From Acidobacteria bacterium SCN 69-37 (GTDB taxonomy: Bacteria > Acidobacteriota > Vicinamibacteria > Vicinamibacterales > SCN-69-37), in the NCBI GenBank assembly GCA_001724025.1, contig MEDJ01000009.1, positions 427,302 to 491,301 on the forward strand: 64,000 bases of DNA. Reading direction: 5' to 3'. Below are positions 17,860-26,083 of this stretch, piece after piece. The notes under the pieces were generated by a model. It made no database searches. It saw nothing but the letters and a program-made list of their open reading frames with translations, and was not told where the DNA came from. Numbering within the stretch: position 1 is the stretch's first letter; each line of letters starts with the position of its first letter. The translations under genes and the position numbers were made by a program.

Positions 17860-19359
17860 TCAGCGCCCCAATCCCGCGAAGCCGTCCGCCGACGCGGGCG
17901 CCACCGTCGTCAACAGGTCGCGCACCGGATCGGGCCACAGCCCGAAGACGACAATCGCCACGACGAACGGCGCGATCACGAGCCACTCGCCGCGCGAGAG
18001 ATCGCGCAGGCCGCGATTGCGATCGCGCGTGACGGCGCCGCCCGTCACGCTCCGCACCACCCACCCCATCCCGAGACTCCACGCCACCACGCCGGCAACC
18101 GCCACACCAGCCAGCAGCCGTGCGTGCGGCAACGCCTCGCTGCGGGCCACGGCCTCCAGGCTCGCGGACACGGCCACGAAGCCGACGGTCCCGGGCAGCG
18201 CCATCGACGCCGCGGCCAGCACGATCAGGACGATCGTCAACGCCGGCGTGACGTCCCAGAGTCCACCGAACTCCGCGATGAGCGTTGTCGATCGGCGCTC
18301 GGCCAGCATGCCGACGACCAGCAGCCAGCCGCCACTCCACAGACCGGCGGTCAGCAGTTGCAGCCGCGCCGCATCGAGCGCCTGGGGCGTGCCGACGCAC
18401 GCGGCCAGCGCCGCTACGCTCAGGTGTCCGATGAGCAGGCCCGCTGTCAGCCGACGCAGATCCGCCTGCGCCAGCGCGACGATCGCGCCATACCCGACGC
18501 CCACCGCACCCGCCACCGCCAGCCAGGACACGAGCGTCGACGACGCCGCGGGCAGCAGCGGCACGACGACGCGCAGCAGGCCGTATCCGCTGACGGGCAG
18601 CACCACCCCGCCGATCAGCATGACGGCCGGAGCCGGCGCCTGACCGAACGTGCCCACGGCCCACGTGTGCAGCGGCACCAGCGGCATCCGGATCGCGAAC
18701 ACGAGCGCGAGGGCCATCCACAATCCGCCCTGCACGCCGGCCGGCAGATCGAGCGCGTGCAGATCGGCGATCGCGAAGCTCCACGTACCTGTCGCAATCT
18801 GATACCGCCACGCCAGCCACACCAGCGCCACGAAGAACACGCTGCTGGCCAGGAGTTGGCCAGTCAGGAACTTCGTGGCGGCCTTCACGCGGCGCTCCCG
18901 GCCCCAGCCGCCAATCAGGGCGAAGGTCGTGAGGTTCACGATTTCCGTGGCCACGAAGAACAGCAGGAGATCGCGCGCGACGATGGTGCCGATGGCCGCG
19001 GCTTCCAGCACGAGCATCGCGGCGGCGAGTCCGGCTGGCGCGCGCCGGCCCACGCGCCACGACGCGACCTGCGCGACGAGGCCGATCCAGGTCACGAGCG
19101 TGACGAAGGCCAGCCCTGTGCCATCCACGCCCACGTGATACGAGGCGCCGAGCCGATCCACCCAGCGCGCACGCTCGACGAACTGCACCCCGGCAATGGA
19201 GCTGTCCCACGCGATCCACAGTGCGACGGCGGCCAGGCACGTCCAGAACGCGACCCACACGCCGAGCCGCCGGGCCATCTCGAAGCGGCTCCGCTGCCGC
19301 AGGACGAGCACGCCGGCCGCCCCGGCCAGCGGCGCGACCATCAGCACCGTCAGTGCCAC
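17860..19359 (-). CDS. nuoM: NuoM-like NADH-quinone oxidoreductase membrane subunit
   Basis: About 499 aa with 14 predicted helices. FFVATEIVNLTTFALIGGWG keeps the TM5 Glu and KAATKFLTGQLLASSVFF keeps the TM7 Lys. FAIRMPLVPLHTWAV has Arg where most NuoM have Lys. The usual D-x-H-x-EAP is GTFGQAP, the following LLK is VLP, and the C-terminal GFVGEF (TM12 Glu) is GFVAVS. The GTG start at the beginning of VALTVLMVAPLAG gives a proper first helix and overlaps the upstream gene by 10 bp. Upstream frame sequence is out-of-frame nuoL-tail DNA. Confidence 0.88.
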   Translation of the reverse strand: MALTVLMVAPLAGAAGVLVLRQRSRFEMARRLGVWVAFWTCLAAVALWIAWDSSIAGVQFVERARWVDRLGASYHVGVDGTGLAFVTLVTWIGLVAQVASWRVGRRAPAGLAAAMLVLEAAAIGTIVARDLLLFFVATEIVNLTTFALIGGWGRERRVKAATKFLTGQLLASSVFFVALVWLAWRYQIATGTWSFAIADLHALDLPAGVQGGLWMALALVFAIRMPLVPLHTWAVGTFGQAPAPAVMLIGGVVLPVSGYGLLRVVVPLLPAASSTLVSWLAVAGAVGVGYGAIVALAQADLRRLTAGLLIGHLSVAALAACVGTPQALDAARLQLLTAGLWSGGWLLVVGMLAERRSTTLIAEFGGLWDVTPALTIVLIVLAAASMALPGTVGFVAVSASLEAVARSEALPHARLLAGVAVAGVVAWSLGMGWVVRSVTGGAVTRDRNRGLRDLSRGEWLVIAPFVVAIVVFGLWPDPVRDLLTTVAPASADGFAGLGR

Positions 19360-19718
19360 AGGACGTATCCGATCATCGTCAGCAGGCCGATGAGCATGAC
19401 GAGCAGGGAGACGCGCGCCACGTCGGGCTGCGCGCGACGCAGCATGCGGCTCCAGCCGCCCACCGTTCCGCCCACGCCCTCGATCGCGCTGTCGAGGATC
19501 GACTCGTCGATGGCGCGCCATGCCGCGCCGGCCGCCGCGGCGACCGCGCGCCACTCGCCGTCGGCCGGATCGTGCCGCCTGGCGCGTCGGGCGACCACGA
19601 TCGCGATCGTGGTGACGGCGGCGATCTGCAGGGCCGCCAGCGCGACCGGCCATGCGGGTGCGATCAGCACCAGCGCACCGCCGACCACGCCCCAGAGGAG
19701 TCCAATCAGCACACGCAC
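19350..19718 (-). CDS. NuoL C-terminal-like membrane protein (truncated NuoL)
   Basis: 122 aa with two N-terminal hydrophobic segments, a soluble stretch, and the ending ESILDSAIEGVGGTVGGWSR followed by MLRRAQPDVARVSLLVMLIG and a last helix. That resembles the extreme C-terminus of NuoL (D-x-x-V-D-G-x-V-N-G ... S-R-x-L-R-R-L-Q ... final TM), and it occupies the nuoL position between nuoK and nuoM. The antiporter body of about 450 residues is missing. It could be a functional mini-subunit or a deletion remnant; the frame is intact and both neighbours overlap or abut it, which favours function. Confidence 0.6.
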   Translation of the reverse strand: MRVLIGLLWGVVGGALVLIAPAWPVALAALQIAAVTTIAIVVARRARRHDPADGEWRAVAAAAGAAWRAIDESILDSAIEGVGGTVGGWSRMLRRAQPDVARVSLLVMLIGLLTMIGYVLWH

Positions 19719-19722
19719 GACG

Positions 19723-20034
19723 TCACCACTTCTTCAGGTCCGCGACCTCGTCCGGGTTCAGACTGTTGCGCTGGCGCACGAGCAGGACGGCCACCGCCAG
19801 GCCGACGGCCAGTTGGCAGAGCGCCACCACGATCACCGCCACGGCAGCGATCTGACCGTCGACGCGCCCCAGGTAGCGATCGGCCGAGACGAACGTCAGC
19901 GACGCGCCGGCCAGCATCACCTCGACCGACAGCAGCACGGTGACGATGCTGCGTCGCAGGAAGACGCCGGCGGCGCCGATCACCATGAGCACGGCCGCGA
20001 GCAGGAGATAGGAGTTGAGCGTGGGAACGGGCAT
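19723..20034 (-). CDS. nuoK: NuoK-like NADH-quinone oxidoreductase subunit
   Basis: 103 aa with three helices, normal for NuoK. VTVLLSVEVMLAGASLTFV keeps the first membrane Glu. The second conserved Glu (usual AAAE-x-A-x-GLA) is Gln here (VALCQLAVGLA). The tail NSLNPDEVADLKKW is typical. Stop and start bases overlap with nuoJ (TGATG), so translation is coupled. Confidence 0.92.
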   Translation of the reverse strand: MPVPTLNSYLLLAAVLMVIGAAGVFLRRSIVTVLLSVEVMLAGASLTFVSADRYLGRVDGQIAAVAVIVVALCQLAVGLAVAVLLVRQRNSLNPDEVADLKKW

Positions 20035-20546
20035 CACGGCCCCTCCCGGCGCACGATCGCCGTCACGCCAATCGTGGTCACGAGCAGCAGCAGACCGATC
20101 AGCACGACGACGCCGGCCAGGTCGCCGGTCAGCGCGTGTACGAACGCTGCCGGTCCACGATCGGGCAGCGACGCCAGCGGCGGCAGGGCCACGCCGCGCA
20201 CCTGCCTGAACGCCCAGGCCATCTGCACGAGCAGGATGATGACGCCGACCACGCCGAACCGTCGCGCGCCGGCACTCGACGCCATCTCGACCGGCGCCTC
20301 GGGCTCGGGATTCGGATCGAGGATCATCACGGCCGGCAGCACGATCACCAGCAGCAGGCCCGCATACAGCGCGATCTGCACGAGCGCCGCCATCGGCGCG
20401 GCTACCAGCAGGTACAGGCCGCCCACGACGACGAGCAGCGCCGCGAGCGCGACCACGGCGCGCGCGGCACGGCGCTGCACCACCACCGCCAGGGCCGCGA
20501 CGATGGCCGCGGCGGCCAGTCCCCAGAAGAGCCACGTCTCCAGCAT
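20034..20546 (-). CDS. nuoJ: NuoJ-like NADH-quinone oxidoreductase subunit
   Basis: 170 aa with five helices; ALVQIALYAGLLLVIVLPAV matches the Q-V-x-x-Y-x-G-A-x-x-V-L-F region of NuoJ (TM3). The ATG before LETWLFWGLAAA is chosen because the longer frame upstream is hydrophilic and covers the divergent promoter region. It is first in the J-K-L*-M-N set. No nuoA-I lies in this window. Confidence 0.88.
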   Translation of the reverse strand: MLETWLFWGLAAAAIVAALAVVVQRRAARAVVALAALLVVVGGLYLLVAAPMAALVQIALYAGLLLVIVLPAVMILDPNPEPEAPVEMASSAGARRFGVVGVIILLVQMAWAFRQVRGVALPPLASLPDRGPAAFVHALTGDLAGVVVLIGLLLLVTTIGVTAIVRREGP

Positions 20547-20640
20547 CGACAGGGCGTAACGGTAACGCGAGCGGCCTGCCGGCATCCAGCGAAAACCCCG
20601 CGCCTTCTCGACCGTCGTCGCGGCGGATAGACTGGAGCGC

Positions 20641-22005
20641 GTGCGTCTCGCGTGGTTTTCTCCGTGGCCGCCGCAGACGAGCGGCGTGGCCGGCCGGTCC
20701 GTGGAGGTCACGCGTGCGCTGGCGGCGCGGGGCTGGGGCCTCGACGTGTTCGTCGATCGCGCGCAGGTGCCGTCGGCCACGCGTGCGGCCGATGGGCCAC
20801 CGGCCCCCGGCGAGATCCGCGTGCAGTCGGCGCACGACTTCGTCTGGCGCCATCATCGGCACCAGCACGATCTCGTCGTCTATCAGGCCGGCAACTCCAC
20901 GGCGCACGCGTTCATCTGGCCGTATCTGCTCCGCTATCCCGGCCTGACGATCCTGCACGACGCGCACGTCCACCACGCGCGCGGCGCCGCGCTGATCACG
21001 CCGGCCTCGGCCGCCGCGTATCGAGCCGCGTTCGCGTTCGATCACCCGGACCTGTCGCCCGACCTCGCGGAACTGGCCGTGTGGGGCTTCGACGGGGCGT
21101 ACTCTTTCCTCTGGCCGATGATCCGCAGCGTGATCCTGGCCTCGCGCGCGGTAGGCGTCCACACACGCGGCGGCGCCCGCGCGCTGCAGGCGGCGTGTCC
21201 GGACGCGCACATCGACTACATCGCACTCGGGATGGGACGCGAGGTCCCGCCCGCGACGTCAGACAGGGCCGAGGCACGCCTGGCCCTCGGTCTCGACGCG
21301 GACGCGATCGTGTTCGGCGTGTTCGGCGGGCTGACGGCCGACAAGCGCGTGCCGGTCATCCTGGAATCCTTCGCACGGCTGCGACGTCTCGATCCGCGCG
21401 TGCACCTGCTGCTGGCCGGCGCGCCCGACCCGCGCCTGGGACTGCCGGACCTGATCGCCGCGCTGAACCTGGCGCCTCACGTGACCCTGGCCCCGGCGCT
21501 CGACGACGACGGGTTCGAGCGCGCCATTGCCAGCGTCGACGTCAGCCTGAACCTGCGCTGGCCCACGGCGCGCGAGACCTCGGGCCCGTGGCTCCAGGCG
21601 CTCGCGGCCGCACGCGCGACGGTCGTCATCGATCTCGAGCAGCACGCGCACCTGCCGGCGCTCGATCCGCAGACATGGACGCAACGCCCCGGACCGGGCC
21701 GCAACGATCCGATCACCGTGGCCATCGACGTGCTGGACGAGGCGCACTCGCTGGATCTGGCCATGACGCGCCTGGCAGGCGATGCCGCGTTGCGCGATCG
21801 ACTCGGCCGTGCCGCACGCACCTGGTGGGAACGCGAGCACACGACGACGCGGATGGTCGACGAATACGCGCACCTGATCGCGCGCGTCGCGCAGCAACCC
21901 GCGGGGACGCCGCCGTCGCTCCCCGAGGCTCTTTCCCCCGATCCGCTCGACTACACGCGCGAGTTGGTGCGTCCTTTCGGTGACCTGACATGCACATTGT
22001 TCTGA
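20641..22005 (+). CDS. Glycosyltransferase family 4
   Basis: 454 aa GT-B enzyme. The N-terminal acceptor domain starts MRLAWFSPWPPQTSGVAGRS; the donor domain shows FGVFGGLTADKRVPVILESF (the G-G-x-x-x-x-K-R region), LLLAGAPDPR and a late E-x-x-G-like SLNLRWPTARETSG. It likely adds a sugar to a surface glycan in the cytoplasm. GTG start with TAGACT (20628-20633) 7 nt upstream and no Shine-Dalgarno, consistent with a leaderless mRNA. Divergent from nuoJ. Confidence 0.88.
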   Translation: MRLAWFSPWPPQTSGVAGRSVEVTRALAARGWGLDVFVDRAQVPSATRAADGPPAPGEIRVQSAHDFVWRHHRHQHDLVVYQAGNSTAHAFIWPYLLRYPGLTILHDAHVHHARGAALITPASAAAYRAAFAFDHPDLSPDLAELAVWGFDGAYSFLWPMIRSVILASRAVGVHTRGGARALQAACPDAHIDYIALGMGREVPPATSDRAEARLALGLDADAIVFGVFGGLTADKRVPVILESFARLRRLDPRVHLLLAGAPDPRLGLPDLIAALNLAPHVTLAPALDDDGFERAIASVDVSLNLRWPTARETSGPWLQALAAARATVVIDLEQHAHLPALDPQTWTQRPGPGRNDPITVAIDVLDEAHSLDLAMTRLAGDAALRDRLGRAARTWWEREHTTTRMVDEYAHLIARVAQQPAGTPPSLPEALSPDPLDYTRELVRPFGDLTCTLF

Positions 22006-22190
22006 ACGGCGACGACACGACGCTGCCCGGGCCGATGACGGTGCAGCAACTGCTCGATCACCTCGGCATCGACGGCCGGCTCGTCGCCGTCGAGTGCAAC
22101 CGCGTCGTCATTCGCCGCGCCGAGTACGCGTCGACGGCCATCCCGCCCGACGCCGAGATCGAGATCGTCGCGTTCGTGGGCGGTGGCTAA
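21990..22190 (+). CDS. thiS: Sulfur carrier protein ThiS
   Basis: 66-aa ubiquitin-like protein ending in VAFVGGG; the C-terminal GG is adenylated and thiocarboxylated to donate sulfur for the thiamine thiazole. LDHLGIDGRLVAVECNRVVI is typical. It overlaps the GT4 gene by 16 bp. Its partner thiG is on the other strand about 5.4 kb away. The TAA stop is the first three bases of the repeat island that follows. Confidence 0.95.
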   Translation: MHIVLNGDDTTLPGPMTVQQLLDHLGIDGRLVAVECNRVVIRRAEYASTAIPPDAEIEIVAFVGGG

Positions 22191-22631
22191 GAGCTTCAGG
22201 TACGACAGGTACGACGGGCGAGAGGTGGGCCCGGCAATGCCCTGGGGCCGATGGTTTCAGGTACGACAGGTACGACGGGCGAGGGGTGGGCCCGGCAATG
22301 CCCGGGGCCGATGGTTTCAGGTACGACAGGTACGACGGGCGAGAGGTGGGCCCTTCGGGCCGATTTTTCTCAGGTACGACAGGGACGAGGGGCGACTGGA
22401 TGGTTGCTGCGCGGAGTTCTCGCGTTCGTGGTGGTCGTGCTGTCGATCTGAGGCAAGCGTTCGTACCGGAGATCGTCCCCGAAGAGGCGTCTGTTGCCGG
22501 CCGTACCTGTCGCACCTGAGAAAGCCGGCCCGAAGGGCCCACGCGTCGCCTGTCGTACCCGTCGCACCTGAAAAAGCCGGCCCGAAGGGCCCCCGAGTCG
22601 CCCGTCGTACCCGTCGTACCTGAAGCTCTTA
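22188..22631. repeat. 51-bp-family repeat island A with terminal inverted repeats
   Basis: Copies of a unit containing CAGGTACGACAGGTACGAC, GGGCGAGAGGTGGGCCC and often GGGCCCTTCGGGCC run forward at 22197-22380 (four, the last diverged) and in inverse orientation at 22501-22625 (three). The outer ends are mirror images: TAAGAGCTTCAGGTACGAC on the left and its complement on the right. The left TAA is the stop of thiS and the right one the stop of rmlD. A core (about 22430-22500, including CTGAGGCAAGC) is shared with island B in opposite orientation. Confidence 0.9.
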
Positions 22632-23477
22632 TCTCTCTTCGAGCACATACCGCCGCAGTGCGTCCTGCCAGGTGGGGACGACGATGCCGGTGCGGGTGAG
22701 CTTGTCGTTCGCCAGGGCGGCAAACAGCGGGCGCGAGGCGCGCAGGTGCGCGTCGGCCATGCGTGTTTCCTGAATCACGGCGTCCGCGCGTCCGGTCAGG
22801 CGCGCGAGTTCACGTGCCAGGCCCACCCACGTCGTCCAGCCGCTGTTGACGCAGTGATACAGGCCCGACGGCGCCTGCCGGCGCAGCAGTTCGCTCGTGA
22901 CCATCACCGCGTCGTCGACGAACGTGGGCGACACCGAACGATCGGCGAACGCGCGGACGGGCGTGCCGGCCAAGAGCGATTGCCGGATCCGATCGACACT
23001 GCTGCGCGCGCGTGCGCCGCCGAACAGGCTCTCGACGCGCAGCACGTAGTGCCGCGGCGCGTCGGCCGCGAACCACTCGCCCAGCAGCTTCGACATGCCG
23101 TACGTCCCGCGCGGGTTCGGCGCGTCGTCTTCCGTGTAGGGCCGATCGATCGCACCGTCGAAGACGAAGTCGGTGCTGTAATGCACGAGCGTCGCATCGA
23201 TGGCCGTGGCCGCCTGCGCGAGCAGCCGCACGGCCATCGCGTTGACCTCGAGAGCCGCCACCGGCTGATCCTCGGCGCCGTCCACGTCGGTGCAGGCCGA
23301 GCAGTTCACGATGACGTCGGGCATGACGTCGGTCACGTCCGCCATCACCGCGTCCCTGTTCGTCACGTCGAGCTGCGCGCGCGTGCGCGCCACCACGACG
23401 TGGCGCACCGACAACTGCTCGACCATCGCGTCCCCGAGTTGACCACCCGCGCCCACCACCAGGACGAGCAACTTCAT
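22629..23477 (-). CDS. rmlD: dTDP-4-dehydrorhamnose reductase-like SDR
   Basis: Reduces dTDP-4-keto-L-rhamnose in dTDP-rhamnose synthesis, or a close analogue. NAD(P)-binding VVGAGGQLGDAMVEQL at the N-terminus, NCSACTDVDGAEDQP, STDFVFDG, and the catalytic Y-x-x-x-K in GTYGMSKLLGE. 282 aa, normal. It overlaps the upstream DegT gene by 4 bp. rmlA, B and C are not in this window, so the exact sugar is uncertain. Confidence 0.88.
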   Translation of the reverse strand: MKLLVLVVGAGGQLGDAMVEQLSVRHVVVARTRAQLDVTNRDAVMADVTDVMPDVIVNCSACTDVDGAEDQPVAALEVNAMAVRLLAQAATAIDATLVHYSTDFVFDGAIDRPYTEDDAPNPRGTYGMSKLLGEWFAADAPRHYVLRVESLFGGARARSSVDRIRQSLLAGTPVRAFADRSVSPTFVDDAVMVTSELLRRQAPSGLYHCVNSGWTTWVGLARELARLTGRADAVIQETRMADAHLRASRPLFAALANDKLTRTGIVVPTWQDALRRYVLEER

Positions 23478-24619
23478 GACCTCGCCGCCACGAATGCGGC
23501 GATCGACGTCATCACGTGCTGCTGCTGCGCGGCCGTGAGCTCGCCGTAGATCGGCAGCGCCATCGTCGTGGCCGCGGCCCGATCGGCTTCCGGGTATGCG
23601 GCATCGTCGATCACCAGGTCGCGGAAACACGCCTGCCGATGGAACGGCACCGGATAGTAGATTTCCGTGCCGATGCCGCGGTCGGCCAGGAACGCCCGCA
23701 GCGCATCGCGATCGGCGACGCGCACGACGAACTGGTTGTAGATGTGCCGGTATCCCTCGGGCTCGACAGGCAGGACGACGTGCGGCGTCAGATCGAGATC
23801 GTCGGCCAGCGCGCGGTAACGATCCGCGTTGCGGCGGCGGGCGTCGGTCCACGCCTGGAGGTGCGGCGCCTTCACGCGCAGCACGGCGGCCTGAATCGCA
23901 TCGAGCCGGAAATTGCCGCCGATCCGGGCGTGATGGTACCGCGGCTCCATCCCGTGATTGCGCAGCAGGCGCACCTCGTGCGCGAGTGCATCGTCGTTCG
24001 TCGTGACGAGGCCGCCGTCGCCGAACGCGCCCAGGTTCTTCGACGGGAAGAACGAGAAACAGCCCACGGCCCCAAGACTGCCCACCTGCCTGCCGCCGAC
24101 GCGCGCGCCGATCGCCTGGGCCGCATCCTCGACCACCGGGATCCCGGCGCGATCGGTGACGGCGCGGATCGCCGGCATGTCCACCGCCAGGCCGAACAGG
24201 TGGACGACGACCACGGCGCGTGTGCGTGGGGTGATGGCGCGGGCGATGGCCTCGGCCGTGATGTTGAACGTGACCGGATCCATGTCGACGAAGACCGGCG
24301 TGGCGCCAAGCCGCGCCACCGATCCGGCGGTCGCGAAGAAGGAATACGTCGGCGTGATGACCTCGGCGCCCGGCCCCACGCCGAGCGCCATTAGCGCGGC
24401 CAGCAGCGCATCGGTGCCCGACGAGACGCCGATGGCGTGGGCCACGTCGAGCCGCGCGGCCAGGTCGCGCTCGCAGGCCTCGACCTCGGCACCGAGGATG
24501 TACTGCTGGCTGTCGGCCACGCGCGTCAGCGCGGCCAGCAGGTCGTCGCGGAGAGGCGCGTACTGCGCGTGCAGATCGAGCAGCGGGACCGTGATCGCTG
24601 CCGCGGGCGGCCGGGCCAT
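23474..24619 (-). CDS. DegT/DnrJ/EryC1/StrS aminotransferase
   Basis: PLP-dependent sugar aminotransferase acting on a nucleotide-linked keto sugar. GVSSGTDALLAALMALGVGP (cofactor phosphate loop), VEDAAQAIGARVGG (Asp-His/Gln region) and CFSFFPSKNLGAFGDGGLVT with the Schiff-base Lys are clear. 381 aa. Coupled to rmlD by ATGA overlap, so it probably belongs to a dTDP-sugar pathway for surface glycan. Confidence 0.93.
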   Translation of the reverse strand: MARPPAAAITVPLLDLHAQYAPLRDDLLAALTRVADSQQYILGAEVEACERDLAARLDVAHAIGVSSGTDALLAALMALGVGPGAEVITPTYSFFATAGSVARLGATPVFVDMDPVTFNITAEAIARAITPRTRAVVVVHLFGLAVDMPAIRAVTDRAGIPVVEDAAQAIGARVGGRQVGSLGAVGCFSFFPSKNLGAFGDGGLVTTNDDALAHEVRLLRNHGMEPRYHHARIGGNFRLDAIQAAVLRVKAPHLQAWTDARRRNADRYRALADDLDLTPHVVLPVEPEGYRHIYNQFVVRVADRDALRAFLADRGIGTEIYYPVPFHRQACFRDLVIDDAAYPEADRAAATTMALPIYGELTAAQQQHVMTSIAAFVAARS

Positions 24620-24665
24620 GCGGCTATGCCCCCGCGTTGCGCGTGTGAGCCATCACGCCCCGGCG

Positions 24666-25220
24666 CTAGCGCGCGTACACCGCGGGCGCGCCCCAGACGG
24701 CCAGGTCGCCAGCCGTGTCGTTGACGGGCGGCCGCGACGGCGGGCTCGCGTTCGTGTTCAGGAAGATGTCGATCGTCTCGCCGGAGTATTCCGACAGATC
24801 GATCGAGATGTCGTGCCAGCGGCGATCGCCCTCGTTGCCGTACGGGTCGATCACCAGGTTCAGTACTTCCTCGGGCGGAGCGCCGGCGCCAATCAGGATC
24901 CGGAACAGCACGCCGTCACCCGGCGTCGTCCACGCCTCCTCGAGCAGGCCGAGGCCCACGCGCAGTTCACCGTCCTCGGGCACCTCCACGCGATAGACGA
25001 GACGGCTCGAGTCGCGCGTGAGAATGGCCTCGCGCGTATCGCCCGCGATCGTGGCCCTGATGACCTCGAAGGTCTCGGGCGACGGGCGGCGATCGACGGC
25101 TGACGGGAACTCGTCGATCAGGTCGGCGACCACGCGGCCGTCACCGCTCGGCCGGAGCGCGAACCAGACCACGACCACCGCAAGGACGACACCGATCAGC
25201 AGCCAGGCAGGACGCTTCAT
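24666..25220 (-). CDS. Membrane-anchored hypothetical protein
   Basis: 184 aa: a single N-terminal helix (AWLLIGVVLAVVVVWFAL) then an extracytoplasmic beta-rich domain. The part DRRWHDISIDLSEYSGETID followed by IFLNTNASPP resembles carbohydrate-binding-like jelly-roll domains found beside glycosyltransferases (w-H-x-x-S-I-D-L-S-x-Y-G). Function unknown. TATAAT sits 7 nt before the ATG (25228-25233 on the minus strand), so the mRNA may be leaderless. Confidence 0.75.
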   Translation of the reverse strand: MKRPAWLLIGVVLAVVVVWFALRPSGDGRVVADLIDEFPSAVDRRPSPETFEVIRATIAGDTREAILTRDSSRLVYRVEVPEDGELRVGLGLLEEAWTTPGDGVLFRILIGAGAPPEEVLNLVIDPYGNEGDRRWHDISIDLSEYSGETIDIFLNTNASPPSRPPVNDTAGDLAVWGAPAVYAR

Positions 25221-25227
25221 CCGACGG

Positions 25228-25233
25228 ATTATA
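25228..25233 (-). promoter_or_regulatory. -10 element (TATAAT) close to a start codon
   Basis: Perfect TATAAT on the minus strand, ending 7 nt before the ATG of the membrane-anchored hypothetical gene. No clear -35 was seen. The position puts the transcription start at or next to the ATG. Confidence 0.55.
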
Positions 25234-25248
25234 GCGGAACGCCCGGCG

Positions 25249-25722
25249 TCATCGCTGGCGTTCCTTCACCGCCGCGCGCGCCTCGCGGTCGAGTTCGCGG
25301 CGCCGGATCGTCTCGCGCTTGTCGATGGTGTTCTTGCCCTTCGCCAGACCGATGGCCAGCTTGACGCGCCCCTTCTTCAGGTACATCCGGAGCGGCACGA
25401 CGGTGAGGCCCTTCTCGGTGGTCTTGCCGAGGAGCTTGTTCAACTCGTCGCGATGGAGCAGCAGCTTCCGCTTGCGGACCGGATCGTGCGTGGCGTACCC
25501 GGCATGGCTGTACGCACCGACGTGCATGCCGAGCACCCACGCTTCGGCGCCCTCGAGGCGCACGTACGTATCCCGCAGGTTCACGCGCCCTTCGCGGATC
25601 GCCTTCACCTCCGTCCCCTCGAGCACCATCCCGGCCTCGAACGTCTCGAGGATGTGGTAGTCGTGGCGGGCCTTCCGATTGTCGGAGATGAGCTCCTCGG
25701 CGGCGGGCGCAGGGCGGGCCAT
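25249..25722 (-). CDS. smpB: SsrA-binding protein SmpB
   Basis: Delivers tmRNA to stalled ribosomes. DNRKARHDYHILETFEAGMV, LEGTEVKAIREGRVNLRDTY, and the C-terminal RVKLAIGLAKGKNTIDKRET are diagnostic. 157 aa, normal. TATCAT (25729-25734 on the minus strand) ends 6 nt before the ATG, suggesting a leaderless transcript. No tmRNA gene is seen nearby. Its upstream side borders repeat island B. Confidence 0.97.
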   Translation of the reverse strand: MARPAPAAEELISDNRKARHDYHILETFEAGMVLEGTEVKAIREGRVNLRDTYVRLEGAEAWVLGMHVGAYSHAGYATHDPVRKRKLLLHRDELNKLLGKTTEKGLTVVPLRMYLKKGRVKLAIGLAKGKNTIDKRETIRRRELDREARAAVKERQR

Positions 25723-25740
25723 CGGACGATGATACAGGGA

Positions 25741-26080
25741 TCAGGTACGACAGGTACGACGGGCGAATGGGGCCCCCTTCGGGGGGACAATCTCAGGTAC
25801 GAGGGCTTGCCTCAGCTCGACAGGACGCCCACACGAACAGCAAAACCAGACGCAGCCCCTGCCCCGTCGTACCTGAACGACCGGCCCGAAGGGCCCACCA
25901 CTCGCCCGTCGCACCCGTCGTACCTGAACAACCGGCCCGAAGGGCCCACCTCTCGCCCGTCGTACCCGTCGTACCTGAACGACCGGCCCGAAGGGCCCAC
26001 CTCTCGCCCGTCGTACCCGTCGTACCTGAATGACCGGCCCGAAGGGCCCACCACTCGCCCGTCGTACCTGTCGTACCTGA
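25741..26080. repeat. 51-bp-family repeat island B with 25-bp terminal inverted repeats
   Basis: A perfect 25-bp inverted repeat bounds the island (25742-25766 and 26055-26079; outer end CAGGTACGACAGGTACGAC). There is one forward unit, a core at about 25795-25866 (including GCTTGCCTCAGCTC), then four and a half inverse units of exactly 51 bp, each with the hairpin GGCCC-GAA-GGGCC. The core matches that of island A in reverse. It fills the gap between smpB and the methyltransferase gene. Confidence 0.92.
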
Positions 26081-26083
26081 GCA

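Noticed and set aside
16345-20559. 1404-codon plus-strand frame opposite the nuo genes
   Set aside because: Composition is His/Arg/Gln-rich low complexity with no domains; the opposite strand carries clear Nuo subunits.
22183-22623. Frames through repeat island A encoding FRYDGYDGREVGP-type repeats
   Set aside because: The 51-bp unit is a multiple of three, so any frame without a stop stays open; the frame has no start signal and the DNA is palindromic.
22197-22625. Possible CRISPR array in island A
   Set aside because: Units are contiguous or nearly so, run in both directions, have no unique equal-length spacers, and no cas genes are near.
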